A stretch of 64,000 bases of DNA from assembly GCF_013072695.1 (NCBI RefSeq), contig NZ_LXUK01000001.1, forward strand, positions 310,001-374,000, read 5' to 3'. Below, piece after piece: positions 38,924 through 47,435 of this stretch. Within the stretch, counting starts at the first letter, position 1; the number at the start of each line of letters is the position of its first letter. The stretch is from Acinetobacter sp. Ac_5812 (GTDB lineage Bacteria > Pseudomonadota > Gammaproteobacteria > Pseudomonadales > Moraxellaceae). The notes under the pieces were generated by a model that worked only from the letters and a program-made list of their open reading frames with translations, was not told the DNA's origin and made no database searches. The position numbers were made by a program, and so were the translations under genes.

Positions 38924-39622
38924 TTATGGGGCTACTAACTCAGCAAGTTTGGCGGCAATATTTACTATTGGTTCTTCTATAGTACTTAAACCACTTCGAG
39001 ATCCAAGCAAGGGGCTAACATTACGTAATTCTTCAAAAGTAGTATCATGAACTATTGGAACAAGTAAATCTCGAGCTAAGAGGGCGGAAAGTTCTTTATC
39101 AGCAATACCTTCTCCTTTAACACGTTTAAGAAAAGATGGTGTAACCAATACAATGCCAACTCTTGATTTTGCTAAACCTTTGTCTATTTCACGAAGCAAT
39201 GATGAACCAAGAAGAACATCCTTTTCGCTAAACCAAACAGATACACCATTTGATTCAAGTAAATCATGTAATTCTTTAGCAGCCCCTTTTCTGTCATCCC
39301 AAGCATGACAAAGGAAAACATCTCTTAAGTCAGGTATCTCGATACGTTTTGCAACATTATCACGTACAGGAGAAAGAGTTCTAATTTCTTCAGGAGTATA
39401 AAATATAGTTGAACCTGCTGGAGACCATCGAGCTTTTACTTTTCCTGATGATTTTCCACTACTGTTAGTACTAGAACTGTTTGAGGGGGTACTATAAGAG
39501 GAATATGAACTGTAAGAAGAATATGAGTTATAGCCTCTACTACTGTAACCACCACATGCAGGGCAATTTGCTCTTGCACTTGCTGAACGATGACCATGAA
39601 CTGGTGCTGTACATCTTGCCAT
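38924..39622 (-). CDS. TIR-domain protein 3 with Cys motif and Ser/Tyr-rich linker
   Basis: A 232-residue protein in three parts. Residues 1-25 carry a Cys/His motif (C4, H9, C20, C23; ARCTAPVHGHRS, NCPACGG) like a small zinc knuckle. Residues 26-60 are a low-complexity stretch with repeated Ser-Ser-Tyr units. Residues 100-232 are a TIR domain: DVFLCHAWDDRKG, VWFSEKDVLLGSS, RVGIVLVTPSFL, and Glu177 in DKELSALL as probable catalytic glutamate. It is convergent with the SLATT gene and transcribed separately. Probably a second or third sensor of the same island. Confidence 0.87.
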   Translation of the reverse strand: MARCTAPVHGHRSASARANCPACGGYSSRGYNSYSSYSSYSSYSTPSNSSSTNSSGKSSGKVKARWSPAGSTIFYTPEEIRTLSPVRDNVAKRIEIPDLRDVFLCHAWDDRKGAAKELHDLLESNGVSVWFSEKDVLLGSSLLREIDKGLAKSRVGIVLVTPSFLKRVKGEGIADKELSALLARDLLVPIVHDTTFEELRNVSPLLGSRSGLSTIEEPIVNIAAKLAELVAP

Positions 39623-39906
39623 ATTTTAAATCTTTCTATAGGTTAATTACTTTATTCTTTTAAAGCATGAAATTTAAACAATTGCAATTAAATAATAAAT
39701 ATTTTTCTTTTATTTATTAACACTCTAACAAGTATGGATATTATATCTTTAATAATATCTACACTACCAATTTAAAAATTTTAACCGTCATAACAGTGAA
39801 AAATTTCGTTTTCTATTTTAAACAGTTATAATTCATATACGCCATTGACCTCAAGCCAACTTGAGCTTTTATAGTCATCTTTTAATCTAAAAATACGGAT
39901 AGATGG

Positions 39907-40626
39907 ATGGATAACTCAAATAAAACGTTTCTCATATACGGCGTCAGTAAAGGTCTAGGCAAAGCCATTGTTCAAGCTGTACCAAAGCCAACAGATACCA
40001 TCTATGGCGTATCTCGCAGCCAACCACAACAAACTCCAAACTTAAACTGGATTCGTGCTGATCTATCCAAACCAGAGCAGGCTGTAAGCGATGTAAAAAC
40101 AGCAATTGGACAGAAAAAAATTGATGTACTGATTTACAATGTGGGCATTTGGGAGCAACAAGCTTTTAGCGACAACTATAATTTTGAAGAGGTTTCTGCT
40201 GCTGAAATCAACCAAATCATCAATACCAATATCAGCACCTGTATCCTGTCGATTCAATCTCTCATTGAAAATCTCAAACTCTCCGACAACGCCAAAATTA
40301 TTCTGATCGGCTCCACTTGGGGTGTTGATAATCATAATGGTAAAGAACTTGTTTTCTCCGCTACCAAATTTGCGTTAAGGGGCATTGCGCAATCACTACG
40401 AGAAATCTTACGTGAGCACTTGATTGGAGTCAGTGTGCTGAATTTGGGCTATCTAGCCAGTGAATATGAGATTGATAAAGCCACTCAAGACATTTTAGAA
40501 CAAACCGAATATTCTCTCATCCCTTTAGCCGATGTGATTCAGGCAATTCATTTTATTATTTCAACCAGCAAAGCTAGCTGTATTAAAGAAATCCTGATGC
40601 CTGCAATGTTAGATCAGAATGTTTAA
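39907..40626 (+). CDS. SDR-family protein with Tyr-to-Phe active-site change
   Basis: A 239-residue Rossmann protein of the short-chain dehydrogenase family. The cofactor loop is YGVSKGLGKA (11-20), the NNAG equivalent is NVG at 78-80, and the catalytic Ser is 136 (IGSTW). Where the family has YxxxK it reads F150-S-A-T-K154, so the catalytic Tyr is Phe while the Lys stays. Reductase activity may therefore be lost or altered. ATG 39907 is used; an overlapping ATG at 39903 is out of frame. It stands alone to the right of the TIR island. Confidence 0.85.
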   Translation: MDNSNKTFLIYGVSKGLGKAIVQAVPKPTDTIYGVSRSQPQQTPNLNWIRADLSKPEQAVSDVKTAIGQKKIDVLIYNVGIWEQQAFSDNYNFEEVSAAEINQIINTNISTCILSIQSLIENLKLSDNAKIILIGSTWGVDNHNGKELVFSATKFALRGIAQSLREILREHLIGVSVLNLGYLASEYEIDKATQDILEQTEYSLIPLADVIQAIHFIISTSKASCIKEILMPAMLDQNV

Positions 40627-40740
40627 TAAAATACCGACCAACTCTTCTTTTGGAACAACTTGATATAAAAAAGAGAATAACATGGTAAAAACCTTGAAAT
40701 ACACTCAGATAAAATAGAATAAAAACGGAGTGTTAAGACT

Positions 40741-41238
40741 ATGACGTGTCGTAATTGTGGACACTTGAATATTGATTCATCACAGTTTTGCTCAAACTGT
40801 GGAACAAAAATAAATCAGCAAAATAGTAAAACTTACCTTTGGAATCCATCTGCTATTACCAACTGGAGTATTCTGTGTACTCCCATATTTGGCTCTATTC
40901 TATATTTAAAAAACTCAGAGGCTTTAGGTAATAAAGACAATATCGCAAAATCAAACAAATGGTTAGCCATTAGCCTCATCGTCTTATGCCTGTCACTATT
41001 TGTTATTTATAGTGATTTTAACAATGATCTAGAGTCCAGTATCAGTGGTGCAAATGGATTAGGTTTAGTCTATTTATTTATATGGTATTTTTTCTTTGCA
41101 AAGGAACAAATCAATCAAACCAAGAATTTAGGTTATCAGAAAAAATCTTGGATCATCCCCCTCATTCTCGGGATTAGTTTTAGGCTCATCATCTTTTTAT
41201 CCGCCAGTTATTTCACAAGCCTGCATCAACTGAACTAA
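40741..41238 (+). CDS. zinc-ribbon membrane protein
   Basis: A 165-residue protein. The N-terminus is a zinc ribbon with Cys3, Cys6, Cys17 and Cys20 (CRNCG...FCSNCG). After a short linker come about four membrane helices, near 35-52, 70-92, 100-120 and 135-158. The ribbon faces the cytosol if the first helix starts as predicted. I do not recognise a function; many bacterial zinc_ribbon_2 membrane proteins are uncharacterised. The ATG has AACGGAG upstream. Confidence 0.78.
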   Translation: MTCRNCGHLNIDSSQFCSNCGTKINQQNSKTYLWNPSAITNWSILCTPIFGSILYLKNSEALGNKDNIAKSNKWLAISLIVLCLSLFVIYSDFNNDLESSISGANGLGLVYLFIWYFFFAKEQINQTKNLGYQKKSWIIPLILGISFRLIIFLSASYFTSLHQLN

Positions 41239-41313
41239 GATCAAGAGTTAATCTGATCTGCACCCTATAACAAAAAAGGAAGCCTTCGCTTCCTTTTTCT
41301 TTACACCTAAAAC

Positions 41314-41964
41314 TTAGATGCCATATTTTTCACGATACGCCTGCATATTAGCTAAAGCGTCTTTTTCGCCTTTCGCATCCAAATAATCCATCAAATCTTT
41401 CATGGTAATGAGAGCATGAACTGGAATTTCGAGTTCTTTTTGCACTTCCTGAATCGCAGAAAGCTGACCTTGTCCACGTTCCTGACGATCTAGCGCCACC
41501 AACACACCTGCAATTTCAGCACCCGCATTTTTTAAGATGGTCACCACTTCACGAATCGCCGTCCCCGCAGTGATCACATCATCAATAATCCAGACTTTTT
41601 GACCCGCAACCGATGCACCCACCAACACACCGCCTTCACCATGATCTTTGGCTTCTTTACGGTTAAAGCCCCAAGGTACGCTCTTACCATGCACTTGAGA
41701 CAATGCCACCGCTGTTGCTGCGACAAAAGGAATTCCTTTATACGCTGGGCCAAAAATCACACCGACATTGTCGCATTGTACTAGTTTGTCGGCATAGCCT
41801 TGCGCTAACAAAGACAGTGCTTCACCATCGTTTAACAAACCTGCGTTAAAGAAATAAGGACTGACACGGCCTGATTTTAAGGTAAACTCACCAAATTTAA
41901 GCACTCCACGTGATAATGCGAGTTCGATAAAAGCTTGCGGATGAAATGACACAGGCGTTGTCAT
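41314..41964 (-). CDS. pyrE: orotate phosphoribosyltransferase
   Basis: Makes orotidine 5'-monophosphate from orotate and PRPP in pyrimidine synthesis. It has 216 residues from ATG 41964 ([12 protein letters not shown]), with GGAG upstream; the longer open frame would run into the divergent gene's leader. The PRPP loop is [15 protein letters not shown]; the N-terminal [13 protein letters not shown] and [10 protein letters not shown] are diagnostic. Only 41 nt separate its start from the divergent exonuclease III/Crc-like gene, an arrangement shared with pseudomonads. Confidence 0.97.
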   Translation of the reverse strand: MTTPVSFHPQAFIELALSRGVLKFGEFTLKSGRVSPYFFNAGLLNDGEALSLLAQGYADKLVQCDNVGVIFGPAYKGIPFVAATAVALSQVHGKSVPWGFNRKEAKDHGEGGVLVGASVAGQKVWIIDDVITAGTAIREVVTILKNAGAEIAGVLVALDRQERGQGQLSAIQEVQKELEIPVHALITMKDLMDYLDAKGEKDALANMQAYREKYGI

Positions 41965-42005
41965 ATAAAGTGCTCCAAATTCTTCAATTGAGGTTAAACA
42001 GACGT

Positions 42006-42830
42006 ATGATACCAAAGGATAGCTATCCAAGTGATGTAAAAATTCTTCGAGTCGTTTCAATTAACGTAAATGGCTTGCGCTCATCAGTCACCAAAGGCCT
42101 GCTCGAATGGTTAGAACAGTCGGGTGCCGATGTGGTGTGTATGCAGGAAAGCCGCATCACCCATGAGCAATGGACCGATAAATTTAAACCTGAAGGCTGG
42201 TATACCCACCTGTTCCCTGCTGAACGTGCGGGCTATGCAGGCACAGCGATTTATAGCCGTCTGCCATTCGTATCGGTAAAAGATGGTTTAGGCTTTGAAC
42301 TCGCCGATTCCCAAGGCCGTTTTATCACCGCTGAATTTGATTTAGGCTTGTCACAAACTGTTCATATTGCCTCGTTATACTTGCCATCAGGATCAAGCGG
42401 TGACGAAGCGCAAGCACGCAAAGACGTGTTTTTACAAGAATACGCCAAAATACTCAAACAGTGGCGAGATGAAAATAAATCAATCATTGTCTGTGGGGAT
42501 TACAATATCGTGCATAAACGCATCGATATTAAAAACTGGTCAGGCAACCAGAAATCTTCTGGGGTTCTGCCACATGAACGTGCTTGGCTCGATCATATGT
42601 ATGATGAGTTAGGTTATGTGGATAGCTTCCGCGAAGTCCGCCCTGAAGCAGAATTGTATTCATGGTGGTCAAATCGCGGTCAAGCACGTGCGAAAAATGT
42701 TGGGTGGCGTATCGACTACCATTCATGCTCTCCAGACTGGAAAGCACGTACAACAAATGCATGGGTCTATAAAGAACAATGGTTTAGTGACCATGCACCC
42801 GTGATTATCGACTACAAAATACACGAATAA
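42006..42830 (+). CDS. xth: exonuclease III family protein, Crc homologue
   Basis: A 274-residue protein of the exonuclease III/EEP superfamily. In Pseudomonas the gene next to pyrE is crc, the Hfq partner in catabolite repression, which has lost the nuclease residues. Here the catalytic set is intact: Glu in CMQESR, Asp and Asn in CGDYNIVH, Asp in WRIDYH and Asp-His in SDHAP. It could therefore be an active AP endonuclease/3'-exonuclease, a Crc-type regulator, or both. ATG 42006 is chosen; an upstream ATG at 41946 would overlap pyrE. A terminator follows at once. Confidence 0.9.
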   Translation: MIPKDSYPSDVKILRVVSINVNGLRSSVTKGLLEWLEQSGADVVCMQESRITHEQWTDKFKPEGWYTHLFPAERAGYAGTAIYSRLPFVSVKDGLGFELADSQGRFITAEFDLGLSQTVHIASLYLPSGSSGDEAQARKDVFLQEYAKILKQWRDENKSIIVCGDYNIVHKRIDIKNWSGNQKSSGVLPHERAWLDHMYDELGYVDSFREVRPEAELYSWWSNRGQARAKNVGWRIDYHSCSPDWKARTTNAWVYKEQWFSDHAPVIIDYKIHE

Positions 42831-42850
42831 GTGAACACCTGTTCACTTTT
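42829..42850 (+). terminator. terminator of the xth/crc-like gene
   Basis: GTGAACA (42831-42837) and TGTTCAC (42840-42846) form an inverted repeat starting at the stop codon, followed by TTTT. Confidence 0.75.
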
Positions 42851-42922
42851 ACCGCTTCTTTAGCTTACATAACTTGTCGCTTTTGTATATTTTTATTTCG
42901 CATCTAGAACGGCATTATAGCT

Positions 42923-43078
42923 TCACGGCACAGGGAAGCGGTCAGGATGACCAAAAAGGGATAGGACGCCGTAGGAAGATAAAATAAACTTAGATTAAGT
43001 TTATTTGCATGGATGAGACATTGGACGTTGAAATGAGACCCGCATAATCAGGAAGATTATATGCGGGTTTTCTCTTTT
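42923..43078 (+). ncRNA. candidate CsrB/RsmY-like regulatory RNA
   Basis: About 155 nt with no ORF but strong structure. Eight GGA motifs occur. One is in the loop of GGTC-AGGAT-GACC (42940-42952), another in the loop of the terminator hairpin. ACGGC (42925-42929) pairs with GCCGT (42968-42972) to enclose the first hairpin. AAATAAACTTA/TAAGTTTATTT (42982-43006) is a perfect 11-bp stem. The RNA ends in CCCGCATA/TATGCGGG (43039-43067) with an AGGAA loop and a T-rich tail. GGA in hairpin loops is what CsrA/RsmA binds, so it is a candidate CsrA-titrating RNA. A CATTAT -10-like box lies at 42913-42918 without an obvious -35. Confidence 0.65.
43039..43078 (+). terminator. terminator of the candidate sRNA
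   Basis: CCCGCATA (43039-43046) pairs with TATGCGGG (43060-43067); AATC/GATT extends it inside, leaving an AGGA-containing loop. TTTTCTCTTTT follows. Confidence 0.8.
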
Positions 43079-43267
43079 CTAAATCTTAGATTTTCTTGCT
43101 TTAATTTGTCTTTAGCAGTTCTGCTCAATTCACATGATCATTTTCGTCATTTAATTATTGCTGCATACACCCTACCGATCAACTTAATAAAAAATTTCAA
43201 CTGGTACACCCCCCTTCTTTTGCGTTAGGCTTTGGCTCATCTCTTTTATTCTTTTATGGTTTTCGCT

Positions 43268-43618
43268 ATGTTTAAAATTTACGGCATTAAAAATTGTAAT
43301 TCGATGAAAAAAGCCTTTGATGCCTTACAAGCCAACGGCATCAATTACGAATTTCATGATTATAAAAAACAAGGCATTGATGCAGATACTTTAGCGATCT
43401 GGTTAAAAGAGATTGGTGCAGACAAAGTACTGAATAAAAAAGGCACCACATGGCGCAAACTCACTGCCGATGAGCAAACACACGCCACCAGCAATGAACA
43501 GAACCTGATTGACACCCTGATCGCGCAGCCTAGCCTGATTAAGCGCCCTGTACTGCAAACCCCACAAGGTTTTGTGATTGGCTTTGATGAAGCCACCTAT
43601 CAAGCTTTATCCGCTTAA
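43268..43618 (+). CDS. ArsC-family (YffB/Spx-like) reductase-fold protein
   Basis: A 116-residue thioredoxin-fold protein of the ArsC/Spx family. ATG 43268 gives MFKIYGIKNCNSMKKAFDAL, where Cys10 is the family cysteine; the frame upstream adds an unsupported hydrophobic leader. KKGTTWRKL and SLIKRPVL are the typical glutathione- or anion-binding segments of YffB. True arsenate reductase activity is unlikely, and no arsenic genes are nearby. Function in this family is mostly unknown. Confidence 0.9.
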   Translation: MFKIYGIKNCNSMKKAFDALQANGINYEFHDYKKQGIDADTLAIWLKEIGADKVLNKKGTTWRKLTADEQTHATSNEQNLIDTLIAQPSLIKRPVLQTPQGFVIGFDEATYQALSA

Positions 43619-43640
43619 ACGCTAAAGATGAGCAGAAATA

Positions 43641-43670
43641 AAAAACCGAGTCTTAGGACCCGGTTTTTTA
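43641..43670. terminator. bidirectional terminator, YffB / DUF2147
   Basis: AAAAACCG-A-GTC and GAC-C-CGGTTTTT pair with one A/C mismatch around TTAG; A and T runs serve both strands. Confidence 0.82.
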
Positions 43671-43685
43671 TTATTTAAATCTGGC

Positions 43686-44123
43686 TTAGTTGGTACGAAT
43701 CCAAGTTTGGTTACGGCCTAAAGCAGCTACACCGATATAACCACGTAATTTCAGCTTTTTACCACCTTCGATAATTTCAGCTTTCAATTTATAGGTTTTA
43801 CCATTTTTAGGATCGATAATTGAACCACCATCGTAGTTCACACCACCGACATTTTTCAGGCCATTTACAATAGTCACGCCTTTCAGTGGTTTGTTATGGT
43901 AAGTTCCTTCACATTTAGAACAAGCATTTTCCTGGCCTGCTACTAAATATTTTTGAATCGACGCCGTTAACGTTCCATCCTTTTGCTCCGTGAATTTCAC
44001 GATCGCCTTTGGCTGTTTTGTTTCATCATCAATTGTCTGCCAAACAGTGCCATTCAGCGCATCCGCTGCATTGGCAAAAGTTGTCAAACCGAGCAATCCA
44101 AATGCTAAAGCAATTTTCTTCAT
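43686..44123 (-). CDS. DUF2147 exported protein
   Basis: A 145-residue protein with signal peptide MKKIALAFGLLGLTTFANA and a mature domain of the DUF2147 (lipocalin-like) family. NGTVWQTIDDETKQPKAIV opens it and KLKLRGYIGVAALGRNQTW closes it. A Cys pair (ENACSKCEG) could form a disulfide. It would act in the periplasm; the family's role is unknown, though members occur widely in Acinetobacter. Single gene with its own terminator. Confidence 0.9.
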   Translation of the reverse strand: MKKIALAFGLLGLTTFANAADALNGTVWQTIDDETKQPKAIVKFTEQKDGTLTASIQKYLVAGQENACSKCEGTYHNKPLKGVTIVNGLKNVGGVNYDGGSIIDPKNGKTYKLKAEIIEGGKKLKLRGYIGVAALGRNQTWIRTN

Positions 44124-44327
44124 TTTTGTAATATCCTTAAGGGGTCTTTCAAACTGAAAGTATTGAGAACTTCAATCAATATTGCAATTCTTGATTATGA
44201 CTATTTGGTATAACCTGAGTAAGAGTGTCATAGTGCACATTTTTTCAGATTTTATCGTCGTGCTTAGACATAGCTTATTTTCAAGAACTTTCTTATTGCT
44301 ATACTGATCTAACAATATGGAAAAATT

Positions 44328-45239
44328 ATGAAATTTGCTACTGTTTGGAAATATTATTTTACTGAATCCTTACTTAAAGCGACGATTCGGACACCGAGCC
44401 AATTTAACTTGGCCCCAAATGCATTACGTCCGTTGCTCGATCAACTGTGCCGTCTCTTTCCCCAAGATCCAACAGTACAAGTCCGCCCCATCCGTTTGGC
44501 TGGTGTTCGTGGTGAAGAAATTAAAGCCCAAGCTGCTGCCACACAACTGATTTTCCACATTCATGGTGGTGCTTTTTTCCTTGGTAGTTTAAATACTCAT
44601 CGTGCCTTGATGACAGATATTGCAGCACGTACTCAAATGCAAGTGATTCATGTTGATTATCCACTCGCACCTGAGCATCCATATCCCGAAGCCATCGATG
44701 CGATTTTTGATGTCTATCAAGCACTATTGGTACAAGGCATTAAACCGAAAGATATTATTATCTCAGGTGATTCTTGTGGTGCAAACCTTGCCTTGGCACT
44801 GTGTTTGCGTCTCAAACAACAATCTGAACTGATGCCAAGTGGCTTGATTCTGATGTCGCCTTATCTTGATCTCACCTTAACCAGTGAATCGCTACGCTTT
44901 AACCAGAAACATGACGCCTTGTTGTCTATTGAGGCCTTACAGGCAGGTATTAATCATTATCTTAGCGATAATATTCAAACCGATGATCCACGTGTTTCAC
45001 CGTTGTTTGATGATTTAAAAGGGCTTCCACCTACCTTGGTACAAGTCGGCTCTAAAGAAATTCTATTGGATGATTCAAAACGCTTTAGAGAAAAAGCTGA
45101 AAAAGCTGATGTCAAAGTTCAGTTCAAGCTGTATACCGGCATGTGGCATAATTTCCAGATGTTTAATGCTTGGTTCCCTGAGGCAAAGCAAGCTTTGGCA
45201 GATATCGCAGCGTTTGCGCATGCTCTCGATCGTGACTAA
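44328..45239 (+). CDS. alpha/beta hydrolase, hormone-sensitive-lipase family
   Basis: A 303-residue esterase. The oxyanion motif is HGGAFFLGS (79-87) and the nucleophile elbow is GDSCG with Ser149, where the usual GDSAG has Cys for Ala. The acid is in the LLDDSKRF region and the base in WHNFQMF near the end. VDYPLAPEHPYPEA is strongly characteristic of the HSL (family IV) group. No signal peptide, so cytosolic. Likely acts on short-chain esters; true substrate not readable. Confidence 0.92.
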   Translation: MKFATVWKYYFTESLLKATIRTPSQFNLAPNALRPLLDQLCRLFPQDPTVQVRPIRLAGVRGEEIKAQAAATQLIFHIHGGAFFLGSLNTHRALMTDIAARTQMQVIHVDYPLAPEHPYPEAIDAIFDVYQALLVQGIKPKDIIISGDSCGANLALALCLRLKQQSELMPSGLILMSPYLDLTLTSESLRFNQKHDALLSIEALQAGINHYLSDNIQTDDPRVSPLFDDLKGLPPTLVQVGSKEILLDDSKRFREKAEKADVKVQFKLYTGMWHNFQMFNAWFPEAKQALADIAAFAHALDRD

Positions 45240-45260
45240 GCAAAACAAAATTGTGTAAAA

Positions 45261-45284
45261 AATGGTCAGCTATGTCTGACCATT
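45261..45284 (+). terminator. hairpin after the esterase gene
   Basis: AATGGTCAG (45261-45269) pairs perfectly with CTGACCATT (45276-45284). The T run after it is weak. Confidence 0.6.
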
Positions 45285-45505
45285 GTCATTCTTAATTCCC
45301 TTTGGTCATCATAAAATAAAAGTCATTGGATATTCTGATAAGAGCTGATTTATCAAAGAATTTTTCCCGTCCTAATTTGCATTAAAAAGCCCAGAGCTAG
45401 ACTTTTTTCTCATTCTAAAGATGTTATTGTTATTTCAATAATCGTTCTTCGGTATTTTGACGACAGATCTACAGTTACTCGGAATCTCATTGCATAAAAG
45501 GATGC

Positions 45506-46699
45506 ATGCCAATGGTGAAGATTCGTTTTAATCGGTCAACTGACACAAAAGGATGGGGCTTTAAGCTTTCTTGGGAACATCATATTGTCGTCAATTGGAC
45601 CATACTCAAAAAAAGTATTTTATTACTGATACTTGCTGCATTTATGAGCCTGTTTTGGATCAGTTGGGATATTTTTGTCCTGATACATCCACAGTATTCT
45701 GAATGGGTCAATCTTGGGATTGTGCGTTCGCACTTAATTACTAGCCTGATTACGCTAACCGTGATGCTGCTGCTGATTATTCCTTGCCATGTGTTTAAGG
45801 ATCGAACTTGGGCGCAGAATGTTTTACCTATCCTCAGCGTGCAGATTTTTACTGCAATGCTATGCCATAAAGGCTATTTAGCCGGCAGTTTTAGCCCAGC
45901 GACTATGGTGGGTTATGTCAGTGTGGTGGGTGTAGGCCTAGTGCTGTTTGACCGCAGGATGGTCTATTGCGCTTTGATTCCAGCAACACTTGCCTTATTG
46001 CTATGCAACTACCTGAGCATGATTGGGATGCTGACTTATGCGCCTTTGTTTAATATGCAGCGCCTAAATGAAGTACCGATGCATCCATTCTGGGTCGGCA
46101 GTATGGTATTTTTCTTATTGCCGATTTTATTGGCGTGTTTATTCTTATTTGAAATTTTACTGACACAATGGCGAACGCGGGAAATGACCATTCAGATCCT
46201 CAGTCGTCTCGACCCTCTAACCAATGTACTCAATCGACGTAGTATCAGTAGCTATTTAAATAAGTTGCATCAACACCCCCACCCGCTCTATTCCATTATT
46301 TTGCTTGATCTCGATCATTTTAAAACGATTAATGATCAATATGGGCATAGCATGGGCGATCAAGTATTGATCCAAGTCGCACGATGCTTGGCAAGTAATC
46401 TACGTGATCAAGATATCATTGGTCGTTTTGGTGGCGAGGAGTTTATTTTATTACTGCCTAATACGCCGACGATGCAAGCACAGAACGTAGCTGAACGCTG
46501 TCGCCACGCAGTATCACAACTGCGCTTTATTACAGAATATAAGCAGGAATTTAGCGTGAGTGCCAGCTTTGGGATTAGTAGTTCACTCAGTGCCGATGAA
46601 CCACATTTGATCATCAGTCAAGCCGATCAAGCCTTGTATGCAGTCAAAGCTGCGGGGCGTAATCAAGTGAAAATATTTACTGATCTTGCAACAAGCTAG
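45506..46699 (+). CDS. membrane diguanylate cyclase (GGDEF)
   Basis: A 397-residue protein that should make cyclic-di-GMP from two GTP. The N-terminal ~220 residues hold about six membrane helices (38-60, 76-96, 105-122, 130-148, 152-178, 195-220), an unassigned MASE-like sensor. The GGDEF domain follows: DPLTNVLNRR, LDLDHFKTIND, and GGEEF at 309-313. An RxxD inhibitory site lies five residues before it (R300-D303), so product feedback is expected. ATG 45506 could be replaced by the Met three codons later; either fits. Confidence 0.95.
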   Translation: MPMVKIRFNRSTDTKGWGFKLSWEHHIVVNWTILKKSILLLILAAFMSLFWISWDIFVLIHPQYSEWVNLGIVRSHLITSLITLTVMLLLIIPCHVFKDRTWAQNVLPILSVQIFTAMLCHKGYLAGSFSPATMVGYVSVVGVGLVLFDRRMVYCALIPATLALLLCNYLSMIGMLTYAPLFNMQRLNEVPMHPFWVGSMVFFLLPILLACLFLFEILLTQWRTREMTIQILSRLDPLTNVLNRRSISSYLNKLHQHPHPLYSIILLDLDHFKTINDQYGHSMGDQVLIQVARCLASNLRDQDIIGRFGGEEFILLLPNTPTMQAQNVAERCRHAVSQLRFITEYKQEFSVSASFGISSSLSADEPHLIISQADQALYAVKAAGRNQVKIFTDLATS

Positions 46700-46701
46700 A
46701 A

Positions 46702-46728
46702 CAATGAAGGCACAATATGCCTTCATTG
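46702..46728. terminator. hairpin between diguanylate cyclase and GST
   Basis: CAATGAAGGCA (46702-46712) and TGCCTTCATTG (46718-46728) are a perfect 11-bp inverted repeat between convergent genes. No long T run. Confidence 0.6.
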
Positions 46729-46737
46729 CAATGTTGA

Positions 46738-47433
46738 TTAGCCTTTCAAAAATTCTTCTCGATGTTGACGATAAGGTTCATCAAAAGGCACAAACATCTG
46801 CTCCTGTTTAGCTTCGTCAATCCATTGCTGCACCGATGCCAAAGACAAGGTTTTTTGCACATAGGCTTGGCTGGATGCGGAGAGTGGCAGTTGATAGCAT
46901 TCAAAACGCATCACCACTGGTGCATAGAATGCGTCTGCAATACTAAACTCGCCACATAAAAAACTGTCTTCGCTCGGACGTTCAGACCAGATCTGATCAA
47001 TTCGAGCCACATCAGCACGTAACTGCGCATGTTCAGCCCAGAGTTGTTTGCCGATATGTGCCAGATCCGCTTCTACATTCATGGGGCAGAGATTGCGTAG
47101 GCTTTGAAAGCTGCTATGCATTTCTGCACTAATACAACGTGCTCGAGCACGCCATGTCTTCTCTTGTGGCCACAAATCAAGTTCAGGATGCTGTTCCGCA
47201 ATATATTCACAAATCGCCAAGCTATCCCAGACCACCAGTTCGCCATTCACAAGCGCAGGGACTTTACCCGTTGGGTTGAGCTTTAGAATCTCTGTTTTAA
47301 ATTGGCTATCTGCTTCAAAGCTATCAAACCGGATCACATGCTCCTGAAAGGAAATCCCCGCTTGTGTAAGTAAAACCCATGGACGCATCGACCAAGTGGA
47401 GTAGTTTTTATTGCCAATAAAGAGTTGATACAT
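46738..47433 (-). CDS. glutathione S-transferase family protein
   Basis: A 231-residue GST. The thioredoxin-like N-domain has NKNYSTWSMRPWVLL, in which a Ser replaces Cys as the likely thiol-activating residue, then GKVPALVNGELVVWDSLAICEYIAE for the glutathione gamma-glutamyl site. The C-terminal domain is all helical. It resembles the maleylacetoacetate isomerase/Zeta-like branch in its SxWSxRPW start, but the substrate is not known. It starts 2 nt after dsbD stops, so both are on one transcript. Confidence 0.92.
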   Translation of the reverse strand: MYQLFIGNKNYSTWSMRPWVLLTQAGISFQEHVIRFDSFEADSQFKTEILKLNPTGKVPALVNGELVVWDSLAICEYIAEQHPELDLWPQEKTWRARARCISAEMHSSFQSLRNLCPMNVEADLAHIGKQLWAEHAQLRADVARIDQIWSERPSEDSFLCGEFSIADAFYAPVVMRFECYQLPLSASSQAYVQKTLSLASVQQWIDEAKQEQMFVPFDEPYRQHREEFLKG

Positions 47434-47435
47434 TG

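Noticed and set aside
36617-39622. Canonical Thoeris or CBASS locus
   Set aside because: No ThsA (SIR2-SLOG or Macro), no CD-NTase and no cyclase-associated genes are present; only TIR and SLATT domains are seen.
41946-42005. Upstream start for the xth/crc-like gene
   Set aside because: It would overlap the start of divergent pyrE, and homologous proteins begin near the later Met.
42852-42869. Full GacA box (TGTAAG-N6-CTTACA) upstream of the candidate sRNA
   Set aside because: Only the right half, CTTACA, is present; the left half does not match, so only a half-site is claimed.
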